Assembly: GCA_907163375.1 (NCBI GenBank)
Contig: CAJQUW010006407.1
Span: 281,506 to 345,505, forward strand
DNA from: Prostheceraeus crozeri
Lineage: Eukaryota; Platyhelminthes; Polycladida; Euryleptidae
Length of the DNA: 64,000 nucleotides
Reading direction: 5' to 3'
Made by a program: the position numbers and the translations under genes. Position 1 is the first letter of the stretch. Every line of letters begins with the position of its first letter. The notes below the pieces were generated by a model. That model was not told the DNA's origin. It searched no databases and saw only the letters and a list, made by a program, of their open reading frames with translations. This document shows positions 36,602 to 49,149 of the stretch, piece after piece.

Positions 36602-36650
36602 CATGTAACCCTTGATAAAGGTCAAGACGACCGAAACGTTGCGTACATGT
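36602..36650 (+). ncRNA. Hammerhead-ribozyme-like motif of Penelope type
   Basis: CATGTAACCCTTGATAAAGG then TCAAGACGACCGAAACG and TTGCGTACATG. It contains a TTGATAA box (family CTGATGA), a stem GGTC/GACC, the GAAAC box, a near-absent stem III and outer strands CATG...CATG. This is the layout of the minimal type I hammerhead motifs described in Penelope-like elements. Two core positions differ from the consensus, so self-cleavage is doubtful. Confidence 0.45.
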
Positions 36651-36659
36651 CATTTCACT

Positions 36660-38600
36660 TGAATATATTTACATTTCGGCTTTAAAGAAAAAAAGGGAAG
36701 GTTCAATTATTTTGAGAAATGGTTATATCAAATTACCTCCCGTGTGCTGCTTTCAATTTTATAAATAAGTTGAATTTTCTGCAATTTCTGTCCAAAATTG
36801 AGTTCCCTCCAATCTATGATAATACTGTACATGTGTGCGTACACAGTGCGTGTCCGGCATAAACCACTAATCGATATTTGAGATGGATTCGTGTTTTCGG
36901 TTGCATCGCAGTTTGTCGCGACACATTCAAAGATGCCTGGTATTTGGTAAAATTGTACCGCAAATTGTGAATATGTACTTGTTTGACCTGATGTGTAATT
37001 ATATTTCTATTCTATCCAATAGAGAGACTATGAACTCAAAACAAGTGCTTTGATTGGTCATTTATGTGTTGTCCGTTATCGTCGTTTATCGGTACATTCA
37101 CATTTCAGATGCTGCTGGACGAGGTAATGTTCTATGAAACCGTTTTCTTTAATACGTTTAATCAAAACATTAAGTTAAAACACTTACAGTTTCTTCGACT
37201 TAGAACACCTTTTCTTTGACGCGCCGTTCTATTAAGATTGGTAAATGGATTGTCAGCATTTTGAACATGAAATGAATGAACTTGCTTGTTGCTTGTTTCC
37301 ATGAGAAATATGTTTTCGGTGGACCGGTAAGGTAATAAGCTATCAGAAACTTTTATGAGTAATTCTGCAGTTATTTTCATAATGATTAATCAATCATGAA
37401 CATTTGCAAATGAAGGATTCGATCAATTTGACCATTTCTCTTTTTTTAACTAGAGGCCAATGGAGGAGGTAATATCTGCACATTGCCTTTCACGTCGCTG
37501 AGTAGCTTTACGTAGCGATTACTCCTAGTTTACGTGTTCTATCAGTCTTGTCTTCCTTATTTTGGATCGTCGTCCTAGAAAAGACGCACTGTTGCACTGG
37601 GCCATAACTCAGATTACAGATAAGAAGCGTAAATGGAACAACGTGCATGCGAATTTTAGTTCGAAATTCATCAACACGGACGAGACCATTTCACTCTTCA
37701 GATTTTAGAATTGAAACAAACCAAACTTCATCAATCAAATAAGTTGAAACTTCGATGAATAACATTTTCGTAAGCAATGAATTCAGTGACCGCCAGATTT
37801 AAAGATATGGCAATTATTACTTATTAGCCACAAATGATTCGCATCATGCAAAATTAAAACAAAGGATGTGGAAACGCTACTATGGACATTTTGAACATTT
37901 TCGTAGATATCTGAATATTTTATGAAAATTAATTTTTGTGAGATAATGTATAAAGCTTCCTTTATCATTCATCTCCAGAAACATGATTATTGATTTGATG
38001 TGCCTTAGATGATCTTTCACGTTTCCTAGCCTGAATATCTGTAAGCATTGAGCATGGATGAACGAATTTCAATAGTCACATAATTGGAACACAAATAGTT
38101 ATTGATAAAACATTTTTGAGAAGTATTCTTTTAATCGTTGGGAAAATGTTCGTTCTTATTTCTTTCAAAAACAAACACTTATATGCAATGTAATAGTTTC
38201 ACAAATGCTTACCATGCATAAGCGATGTCTACAGTGAAAATATGCATTACAGACATGCATAATTCAGAAGTTAAACATAGACATCCACAGATTAGTTATT
38301 TACGTAACAAGTGCAAAGTATCCATCTTTATTGCATTTCACGAGATCAACATGTCTATGCATGAGCCCGAAGATCGAGGTCATTGCTTGTTGATCGAGAA
38401 TGATGCAATAACGATGGATACTTTGCACGAGTTCTGTAAGTAACTTCATAATTCATAGGATCGTCAGAATCTGTGACCATCAGAATTTTATAGCTGTCAA
38501 AAATTTTCCTCTATTCTTTATGAAATTGTTGATATCAGCGGTATTTCTTGAGATTTCCATGTAGAATTTATCGTTTTAGAGGATGGAAAGGTTTCTATGT
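36660..38600. other. NCX intron, nothing recognised
   Basis: AT-rich unique sequence with short frames on both strands; no element ends or RNA genes seen. Confidence 0.5.
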
Positions 38601-38607
38601 GCTAATA

Positions 38608-39330
38608 GTCCGGCAGCCAGAACGAGTTTCTGCAGAGAACGAGGCCGAAAGTGAGACTTTCACAGAATGATGTACACCCTATTCCTACTACGAATCGGCA
38701 CGTCTGCCGAGGTCTAGTGAGTTCCTCTTCTTGTCAGACAAGATCAAAGAAAAACACATGTAAATCCAATGGGATGCAGATTGCAGGTTTTGGCTAAAAT
38801 GAAATTTTGTATATTTTCTCTGATTAAACGAAAAGTACTCAACCCAGAGTTATAATTTTTGGCATGGAATGTCTTCAGGTCATTTCCTTTCATCTTTATG
38901 CATCTTTGTCAATAAAGCTAAACACATCTAGATTTGGCGAGCCTCTTAATGTCGGCAAACACAAACATTTTGAGTAACTTTATCCACATTGAACCACATT
39001 CTCACATACATTGTCGATCAGAAGCATGATAAAAGCACATGCACATCACAGACAATGACGTGAAGACATTCCATGTTAAAAATTATGACTCTGTGCTTAG
39101 TACTTTTCGTTTAATCAGAGAAAACATACAAAAGTCGATTTCAACCAAAAACTGCAATCTGCGTCCTACTGGATTTACATATCTTTTTCTTTGATCCTGT
39201 CTGACAAGAAGAGGAACTCACTAGAACTCGGCAGACGTGTCGATTCGTGGTAGGAATAGGGTGTACATCATTCTGTGAAAGTGTCAGTTTCGGCCTCGTT
39301 TCCTGCAGAAACTCGTTCTGGCTGCCGGAC
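38608..39330. mobile_element. Foldback (TA-target) element, copy 3, full length 723 bp
   Basis: GTCCGGCAGCCAGAACGAG at the left and CTCGTTCTGGCTGCCGGAC at the right, flanked by TA at 38606-38607 and 39331-39332. Exactly the same length as copy 2 and closely similar throughout, so probably a fairly recent insertion. Non-coding. Confidence 0.95.
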
Positions 39331-39334
39331 TATA

Positions 39335-42145
39335 ATGTACTCCAATGAAGGAGTGCAATGAAGACTGTTTATTAGAATGAAGACTGTCAGACTCCTTGAA
39401 ATTTATGCACTCTTTGGAAAGCATAGACTTTATATATATAATTACTTAAGAAGAAATATATAATTACTTAACTCTCAGGCGATCTTAACTTCATTGCTGC
39501 TAATGTTCGTTCTTCATCGAAGCCTAATGTGCTAGTAATATCAGGTCAACATCCGTCACCAAAATATTGTTTTTCTCATATTTCCTATCCTGAATTGAGT
39601 AAATCACTTCATGAATTTCATAGGCAGAAGAAGTACTTCGCTTTTCATTTCACTTCGGCTTCGTTAACTGAATCCTTATCCGTATATTTTGTTGGATCTT
39701 CCAATGCTCAATTTGTGGTTCTGATAGGTAAAGCAAACGCTCAGTAACTCAGCATTCGCGACTTGACCTTCCTTCTTTTCTCTGTGTTTTCTGTTTTTGT
39801 GAAGAAACTTCATATTTTTACCATTAGGTCACATTACCCAGAGCACTAGCCTTATCTTCTCTTTTCGTCTACCTTTCTGATGTCGGTTTCTGAGGCAGCT
39901 CTTGACTTCTTCAGACTTGAAGACGGTATAAACCTTCCATCATATCATGCACAGGATTATCATATTGTCATGTTGCGTTCTAATCATGTGTATCATTCAA
40001 ATTTGGTTGTTCAAACTATTTATTCATATTCATATAGGTTTCATTGGGATGCTCATTTGATACGTTTATTCATATCACGTTTGAGTAGTTTAGTTAGAAG
40101 CAACTGTCACATGCATAAAATTAATTTTTCTTCTGATAAATACAATTGATTTCTGCAGATTTGTTTCATACACTAGTAGAATTTGACTTTTTTAACACCT
40201 TCATGCTGTGCCAACTAAACAACAACTGCTTCTAATTGATAAAACGTCTGTCAGACATTAGAATGACTTGCATTATCTTATTCATTATAAGAGCTTTTTG
40301 TCAAGATAAAAGAGAGTCGTTGTGTACTAATAAGCCGATGCATTCGTCATCCAGTTTGATCAATTATCCTAGAATTCACTTGCTTTGAGTATGTTTTACA
40401 TTTCACGCGTACGCTTATGAATAGCCTTCAAGAAATACGAACAGTAAATATTAATTTGAATCGTATCCGCTTTCCTGGTAGATAAAGATGACCTGTCATG
40501 TTTTCCTAGTTGTGTGCTATCTGACTCACCCTGCAGTTTACTTTGCAACTAAACTGTGTAGCTTCTGACATTCGTTGCATAGAACTTGTGTGTTTAGATC
40601 TGAGTTTTGCTCATTAAAAGTCTATTGGGATAGATGAAATAATGTTGAGGATAAACATGTCATCTAAAACAGCTGCGTGAATTTGACGACACTTTCTGTG
40701 TTTAACTACTCCCCTACAGCTTATTGATTAAGGAAAATATTTTGTGGTCAATAAAATTGTTTTTTTTTATTTTCCATTATTCTGAACGCCTCTACAACAT
40801 TTTGCAAGGAATTCCAAGGTATTAATTTTGCTAATTTGTGAAAATTAATTTCAAATGTAATTTTGACTTAATGTAAGTTAACTGTCACAGGACATTTCGA
40901 TCTGATGACATGATCACATCTGCTGTACTTTTGATACAGATACTGTTCAGGTTACATGGTTAAATAAAAATCGCATAGCTATGACAATCGAACCCAATGC
41001 GGTCCATTGCCAAGAAAGCAAGAAAGAGACAAGAAGCCATAAAATACATGCACTACTATGGAAATCGTATGAAGTAGAAGTTAAAAAGCAGAAAATACAA
41101 AACGGTAATCAAGCAAATGTAATTTCCTTAACAGCCACTCATTTTCGGCCTCGTTTCCTGCAGAAACTCGTGCTGGCGGCCCGACTTATCACGTCGTGTG
41201 ACAGTTAACCAACAATTCAAGTGTCCGCAGCAGAGTATTCATTATTTTTTTTCTAGCATGAATATTGATTGAATATTGACCTCAAAGTGATTGACTTAAT
41301 CAATTTAATTACAAAAGTCAATGGCGGTTCTGAACTACAATTTCAAAGGAGATTGTCATCACTCCGATTTTATCCTTACTGTCTTTTCCTCATGTTCAAT
41401 ATTTCTATGAGGAATACCTATAAAATGCACAATTTTTCTTGTATGCTCAAACTTGAATAAAGCATAAGTAATCTTTGGATGCTCTTTTCCTAGTTTTAGG
41501 CATCTCTGCCTCATTGAGAAGTACGGTCGAAGAAATGGTGCATACACGATGGATCATTCCACAACGTGCGAATGGTTTTATTGCTGTAGGGCTTACCTTG
41601 CATTCTACCCTTCACGTTTTATGTCCTCCAAATTCTTTTCATCGTTCAGACAGTACAGGTTTGGACTGATATCAAAAACATGACATTGCAGCAGAAGGCA
41701 ACATACAACACAATTGCTTAAATGAAGCATGCGCATTGTTAAAAAGCTACCCTGCTATCGATGACTTTATCTACTCTCATATGCATAATCTTTTTACAGG
41801 TAAATCAATGAAGGCAAAAAATTATTTCTTGCCCGACTTATTGTATTTCTTCACCATGAACTATCAAGTCAATGTAGAAATATTCATGGTATTTACAATT
41901 GAGAATGAAATCTGCACATAAAAAGATGCATCGCCCCGTAATGCAGAAGTTAAAATTATGGAATAAGTACTTTGTCTAGACATCAGTTTATGTCATCTAC
42001 CTAAAAGACAGAAGGTTGGTAGTATTAAATGAAGAGTTTTAAATGTTGGCCAAGTTAATTCTTTTGAATATACTCAATTGTCTCTATTATTGTCATGTCC
42101 ATGCATATGACAGCTCCTTGTTCTGAGTTTTCTAAAATTATGGAT
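39335..42145. other. NCX intron with several unassigned plus-strand frames
   Basis: Frames at 39529-39747, 39880-40149, 40981-41208, 41475-41669 and 41736-41921 lie on the plus strand but match no family I know and are not linked by good splice sites. One foldback end fragment is at 41145-41187. Confidence 0.4.
41145..41187. mobile_element. Foldback element, terminal fragment
   Basis: GGCCTCGTTTCCTGCAGAAA then CTCGTGCTGGCGGCCCGAC equals the right-hand end of the 723-bp foldback family with a few changes. Only 43 bp remain. Confidence 0.75.
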
Positions 42146-42149
42146 CTCA

Positions 42150-42611
42150 GTGTGCGTAAGGCACTGAAGTTAGCAGTAGTTCTGGTAGTGGATTTTTAGA
42201 AATAATTTGCTCACTCCTGATTTTCCACAAGACTAATGAAAAATGAACCAGAAATTTGTTCATCACACTAGTTTTCAAAAATTCCTATCGGATCAGGGTA
42301 AAATTCTAAGTTTTAGTAAAAAATTTCACTGAGAGATTAAATGATACTTTCCTGATCATATTCACGATTTTGTTCACACCAAATAAACAACGCATTCCTA
42401 TTCTAAGAACAATTACCGATTTTGTTCACCACATTCGGACTCCCTCACAGCCCTACAAGACTCACTACCAGCATAAACATAGAAGAAATCAACGACATTG
42501 TTATATTTTCACTTACTGATAGTGAGTGTGATGTTATGTCAGGACTGAAAAAATTATTTCTAAAATCCACTGCCAGATCTGCTGCTAACTTCAGTGCCTT
42601 GTGTGCGTTTA
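42150..42611. repeat. Inverted repeat, arms about 60 bp
   Basis: Left arm 42150-42210 and right arm 42550-42611 are inverted copies: AAGGCACTGAAGTTAGCAG, AGTGGATTTTTAGAAATAATT and complements. The spacer is about 340 bp. The 78-codon frame at 42422-42658 is partly made by the right arm. Probably a small foldback or MITE; ends were not defined. Confidence 0.7.
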
Positions 42612-42619
42612 TATCATCT

Positions 42620-45600
42620 TATGTACAATGTACATTTTGCTGCACAGATCATCAATAGTCTTAACGAAAATCTGAAGCATCGGGCAAGATTTATCTAAAT
42701 TCAACCACGAAGTGATTAAAACTGTTTAGACTGAAGAAGCAATGTGCCAAAAATGAATTGAATCCTTAAGCGTGTCAGTTGTATTTTTTGTATGTCAATA
42801 ATCAGGAAAAAATACCTGATCAAATTTGAATTCAAACCACTTGTCTGAATAGCTTTTATATTTCTGTTCTCTTGATTGTCAACTTACATGTTGACTTCGA
42901 ACATGTATAGCAAACAATGTTTCACTCATTATTCATTTGCCGTACTTTTCATTGCGAGGCACAGAGGTCTGCTAAGAAAGAACTTGCACAATTTCCTTCT
43001 TCAGTTCTTTTCCAAATATTACTTTGTATGATACTTTGTTTGTTTTGAATGTATGAAGTACTCATGTTCTTAAGCCAAGCATGAATCAACAAAAGCAATT
43101 TGAAATCGATAATTTGACAAGTCTTTAAATTGCAACTATCTGTGAATCGGCATCAGTTTGATTCCAATGATGGGAATGCAATGAGAGAGGAATGACATCA
43201 GCAGCCACGTAGAAAATGGATTTGAAATAGACCATTTATTTCTCAAGATAATCGTCGTCCATTTGTCTTCGAAATTAATCGAATTAATTGCTGCGTTGGC
43301 TGAAATAATCTATTAATATCGTGATGCTTTTTGCGGTGGCGTAAGCAATGGAAACCTATTTAGCTAGTCGATAACGTGATAACTAACGAGATCCTTTGCA
43401 TTTGGAAATGGCAGAATGGCATTTTATTCTGCATGATAATTCAAATTCTTGATTTTGATAATGGATTATCTGAAATTTTGCTACTGTTGCTACATTGCTA
43501 AGGGAACGCGCGATTGCAGGAAATATTCAGTTACTTTATGAATATCCGAACGTTGTTCGCTAAGAAGCTTGCCATTTACGTTGACTTCAAGCGTAGAAGG
43601 ACTTAATGGCAAGTAAACTAAAATAAAATTAAACTCATTATATTTCTTATCTTGAGCGTTTTCGACTATGAGAATTTTAATCACATGAAACGTGTTTCTT
43701 CATCGAAACTATTACACTACGTTTTGTGGCCAATGTTTTTGTGGAAATGTTTAGAAAGGCAAACTACAACGCGTTTTTCAATTCCTGTGACTCAACCAGA
43801 CATTGGTGATACATGAGTCCAAGTTTTCCTCAGCGCAGGTATGAAATGTCATGGTTGAGAAACTCTAGTGAAAATGATGTCTGTGATATTTTAGCTGTAA
43901 ATTTATAATTTATATATCATCAATATATAAAACTAATCAATTGTGTATGACCTGCTGTTGTTTTGTGCGAATTGTAAATTGACTGGTTTTTCAAATGTTG
44001 ATACGTCCATTAGTTTGTGTTTCGCAAGCCTCAAGCGGCTTTCATTACAGAGACCGTGTTTATATGCACTTCTTGTGTTGCTTCTTCAGAAGTGGTCATA
44101 CTTTTTAAGATCAACATCGAAAAAATACCAATAGAAAAGTGAATGCATGTGTATATCAGTAAGACAGATTTCATCTCACAAACTCGTAGTTCTTTTTGAT
44201 AGGATTTCTTAGATGTGATGTACTCTTACTCATTGTCAAAAGACTTACATTCAATGGTGACGAAAGTATGGGAAAAATAATCTCGGGAAGTGCATTTCTT
44301 GTGAATGATTGTTTGAAAAACGCAGGCATAAGGTTATAATCGCATTTACTAGGCAAAGTTTCGATTTCAGTTTTTACTTGAACTTATTTCATTTTTGGCG
44401 CTTTTATTAACTGTGTCGTATATTCCATTCAACATTTTTTAAGACGCGTGTATTACAAAAGTAGACAAGGCAGGAGATGAAAAAAAACCTTAGGCATCTC
44501 TATAGAAATATGCATTTCAGAAACGCGTGTAAGATATGTCACACATGCGTAATTGGGTGCCTAGAATACACGTAAGTAGCTTTGAATTAAAACTTATCTG
44601 TTCACTGACATTTAAGAAGTCTAAGTTTATATCTAGATGTCTATGGGCATGCATATACAAGTACCGACAATTGATCTTTCAAAAGTATCTTTCTTTCCGC
44701 TCGATGATTCTTTGTATTACAATATGAGTTAGGCTATAATCTTTCTGATTCTCAACTTTTCTAAGAATATTTCGTCGAATTTAAAAGTAATCAAATTTGA
44801 ACTATTGGAATATTCAGATAAGAAGGATACTGGTGCAACTGATTTGCGAAGATGCACTTTTCACGTTCTAAAAGTTCAGTCATTATATAATGATCTCATC
44901 ATTACAGGTGTGTTAAGTCTCACTGAATAGGGAGCCCTATTTGAACACGTGGAAGATAAAGATCATTCGTTTCTCCCCGTGATTAATATGCTTATTGCAA
45001 AGTGAATATCCAATGTCCACCGAAACCAAGCTGCTGTTAAAGACTACATTTAAATGGCATCCAATTATGTGTGTCACTACTTTTCACCTGCGACTTTCAT
45101 TCAGAAGTTTAGGCGATAATCGATCTATTCATTTATCTCTCCGAGTACATGACTCTCCATGCGTGCAAAATTACAGATAGTCAATCAGTGATTTGAAGAA
45201 TAATGAACAACGAAAGTTCATTATAGATGCATAAAGGAAATATGCAAATTCTACATGATACGATGCTTAACCGCGATGTTACTTTAGTTTGCTTAATTCA
45301 CGAACGAATTGCTTATGGGAATGACTATCAAGTCAGTTGCATGGTGTTGAATACCTTCGGCTTAAAAGGGGCTGATCAACATGCTTCGGTGTCATGCTAT
45401 GACTGTATTCTGATTCCCGCACAGCAGCTGTGCTATCAATTGAAAGCTAAATGCAACAAGTTTATAAGTGCGCAGCTCATGAATGTTAGAGCAGCGTGAT
45501 TTATGAGGTGGCATGTCTATCCTAGAAGTGATGAAAACATTGTTGGAAACCGACTTACTAGCTCTATGCTGACACGCTATCAGATCTTATCGAATAAAAA

Positions 45601-47640
45601 TGTCGTTCTGTTTCAAATCGCTTTTAGCGGGTTTCGTTGCTTTCATCCTTTCCACGTTTTCCGGATAGTGCTAAGATGAAAAGACAATTTTATCCGATAT
45701 CTGTATTATTCAAATATCATTTATTATTTAAGTTCTGTTGCCATTGAAACCCAGCAGTCGGAATGATTTCCTTCAGTAAGTTTGAATTAAGACTCTAATG
45801 ATGTCTTGGAACCAGGGGACATCTGTCGGATGCATTGAGGTTCTAAAGTGATTTAGTGAAACAATTTGGTTAGAAGTGTTTTGAACATCAAATTATCAAG
45901 TGTTCCTTTAAAACCAAAAGAGAAGTAGAATAAATCCTGATCATCTGAAATCATTTGAAACGAATGTTTCTTTAAATTTCGATATCATGGAGTTTGCAGA
46001 TCAATATTCGTTGTAATTCACATAGAAAAACAAATTAAATATCCTCTTCTTCTGATTACAGCAGTACACAATACTTTCTTTGTATTAAGATAAAGGCTAG
46101 AAACATTGGTTACTATAATGACGGAATGGCGTTAGCGAACCTTGACGCCGACGAAGTCTAGAATATTTTCGGTATGACGGAGCTCAATCAATTAATGTCA
46201 ATGCTCCACTCAGCGCACGAGTTGGTCGTAAATATCTTTGAAAAAAACTTTAGAAGAAAATCAGCGCACATATCCAGTGGTCTTAAATCTCTTGACCTAA
46301 AACGAACAACAGCAACAACGGTAATGAGAATCAAAAATTGGCAGTAGACCAGTTTGTGAAGGTGCATTCATCAAGACCAATAAACATGGGCAAAGAGCCT
46401 GTCTGTCTAAATATGGTTGACCGACACTGACACAATCTTTTTAAATTCTTATTTGATTTGTTGATAACTCGGCTATTCAATTCTTTGCGGTTGATCTTAG
46501 ACTTCTATTGTCCAATCCAGTTATTTGCGGTTAAGCAAGTTTTCATTTAACAATCAGCGCATCAATAAAAGACAATGCGAGGAAAAGAGATAAGATCAGA
46601 AATTGAATCTATAAGAAAGATGAACTGATAAGGAGTTTCAAGTATTTTTTCCGTCAATGTTATGACAAGGCTTCTAGAGGTGATATTTGGAAAGACGGCT
46701 TGTTGATTTCTGTAGTGTATGATGCAGTATTCATCAAAAGCAATTTTGGAATAGTAACATAGAAACACGAGTCAAGATCAGTTGTGAACATGATGCTCAG
46801 TGTCGTGATGTTATGCTGAGAATGGCACGGATGGCGACCCCGAATCCGGTGTCTTTAGAGGTGATGAACTAAGAGTTAGGAGCACCATGATGCTAGGATC
46901 GGTCTAGGCCGCACATCACCCAGGATTTCCAAAAGATTCCGCAGTATCTGTCCAAATGGTAAGCGAGCCGGAGCTGGACGGAGGATGGACCTGTTTTTTC
47001 GTGTGAAAAAAGGCTCCAGGTAGTTGAGAGAGCATGCGAAGGGTAGTGCTGTAGACACACCCAATCGCTTCGTTCAACGGCACGTCGACTTGAGCAACCT
47101 TAAATTCTTTGATGTTTCTGATGTACTGTATTCTGTATATTACTAGGCAATAGGCCTATGATTCTAATTTCAATAATTTTGATGGAATTTCTCATTTTTC
47201 ATTCATTGATCTTCGACAGATCTCCTTATTGGAAGGGAGAGAATTTTTTATTTTATCACCGCTTTTATGAGGAATCCTTGGTTCATTCTTCAGTAGATCA
47301 ACTTGACATCAATAACGTTAGATAATGATACACACCGTCAAAGCGAACAATGAATCTTTACTACACCGAATGTGCCCCACAGTCGGAACTTCATTAGCCT
47401 GGATTATTTGCCCATGAAACGTGCCTACGTGCACTTAGCTTAGATCGTAAACTATTTTTTCCTGAAATGACTTCACATCCTCACAGAAGTCAGTCTAATT
47501 GAAGTCTTGCAAAACTTCGATTTTGTAATTTGAAGCAAATTATATATGCATAGAGGCAGCAATCAGTTATCTCCTTTTGAGGTGTATTTGATACAGACAT
47601 ATTGATAGATGATTCGTTTTTTTTAAAGGAATTTTCTATA
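42620..47640. other. NCX intron, nothing recognised
   Basis: AT-rich sequence with scattered frames (43943, 44536, 44995, 45227 on plus; 43490, 44171, 46562, 46876 on minus). None shows a recognisable domain. The missing NCX exon was looked for here by motif (FWK, VPPT, LPSC words) and not seen. Confidence 0.45.
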
Positions 47641-47668
47641 ATTCATTATCTGATTGTAAGAAGGTTAC

Positions 47669-49105
47669 TATAATAGAGGGTTGGAGAAGGTTGGGGATAG
47701 GTTTGTTAAGGATAGTGTTTTGGGGTGTTAGGGTTTGTTATATGGTTTGTGGGTTGTAAGGGGAATTGTGTACTAGGGTGTAGTTTTAGTGGCGTGTTTG
47801 TTGGTGTAGGGAGTTGAAAACTTAGTGAATGGGGATGTAAGTGTAGTGATGGGGGAGATATTTAGTAGTTGTGGGGGGGTTTCTTGTGGGGGGGTTTTAT
47901 GCTTGGGGTTATTTGGGGATGGGGTTTGTTGTGATGGATTGTGGGGTTGTTTGTGTAATGTTGTGTTATTGTGTTTTTGGGTATATTGTAGTGTGTTTGT
48001 AGGGATGGGATTTTGGGGTGGTTGGGTTGGGGGGTTGTGGAGTGTGTTTTGTGGGTTGGGGGGATTAGGTGGGGTGGTTGGGTGGGTTGGTGGGGTGAGA
48101 AGGAGGTGAGGTGATTGTGGGGTGGGGTTGGGGGGTTTGTTAGGAAATGTGGTTGGGGTGTGAAGTTTTTGGTTTGGGGGGGTGAGTTTGTGTATTTGTT
48201 GGTGGGTGGTTGTGGATGGGAGTGGGGTAGTTAGGGGGTTGTGTTGTTTATGTTTGATTTGGGGGGGATGATTGTTGGGAAGGGTGTGGAGTTGTTGTAG
48301 TGAGTGGTGTTTGTGGTAAGGAAGTATGATAGTAGTATAATAGGTAGATAGGAGGGATTGGGGGATGTGATTTGAAGATAATAATATATGAATGGGGATT
48401 GATTGTTGTTATTTTGTGGGTGGTGGTTGGGGGTGGGGGGTGGTGTTGGGTGTGGTGGGGGGGGGTGGTGATGGGGTTGGGTGTTGTAGGGTTGTGGGTG
48501 GTAAGGATTGGTGGTGTGGGTGGGTATTTAGGTGGTGGGGTTTGGTTGGGGGGGGGGGGTGGTGATGTGTTTGTGTAGTGGGGTGGGGTGGTTTGATTAT
48601 GGGATTATGGTGTTGATTTGTGGGGGGAGTTTGTTGTGTGGAGGATTAGTGGGGTGTGGAGGTTGGTGGGGTTGTTGGGGTGGTGTGGGGTGTGGGTGTG
48701 GGTTTGTTGTGTTTTGTTGGGGGGTTTTGGGGTGGGGGGTGGGGTGGTGTGAGGTGTGGTGTTTGGTTGTTAGGGGGATTGGTGGGGGGTGGTGGTGGGG
48801 GGGGGTGGGGGGGTTTGGGGGGTGGGTGGGGTGTGTTTGTGTGGGGATATATATAGATGGGGATTTGTGTGTGATTGTAGTTGTTGTTTTTGGTAAGAGG
48901 TATAGTTAGATGGATAGAAGGGTATTAGGGTTTGGTGGTGGAGATGGGGGAAGAAGTATGTGGGTTGAAAATTTTTTTGTTTAAGGTTGATGATAGGAAA
49001 GAGGATGATGTATTTGGTAGTAGATTAAAATGTTTTGTATTTGGTTTTGGTTGAGTAAAGTGTTTGAGGTGAGTGTTTCAGTTGGTGATTGTTGTAAAAT
49101 TGTGA
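47669..49105 (+). other. C-free, G-rich tract with high G-quadruplex potential
   Basis: From 47903 to 49078 the + strand has no C at all (1,176 bases). The 240 bases before hold only five. G runs of four or more are extremely frequent, including one of about 12 near 48550, but there is no tandem unit. The last 120 bases are AT-rich yet still C-free, so loss of C is not merely a by-product of G runs. Sequence is ordinary again by about 49150. Frames at 47825-48909, rich in Gly, Val and Trp, are by-products of the composition. The G-rich strand is the coding (non-template) strand for NCX transcription. Confidence 0.95.
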
Positions 49106-49149
49106 CAAGATTTATTTTAATAAATGTAAATTTTTAGAAAATCATTTAT

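Noticed and set aside
44040-44110. VYMHFLCCFFRSG stretch as the missing NCX helix
   Set aside because: Only a loose resemblance; no LPSC or VPPT neighbours and a stop follows quickly.
46876-47090. Minus-strand LNEAIGCVYSTTLRMLSQLP as a LINE C-terminal piece
   Set aside because: Faintly like the end of CR1/Jockey-type proteins, but too short and too diverged to support.
47825-48909. Plus-strand frames rich in Gly, Val and Trp, possible glycine-rich protein
   Set aside because: They arise from the C-free G/T composition; several frames are open at once and none has a family or splice support.
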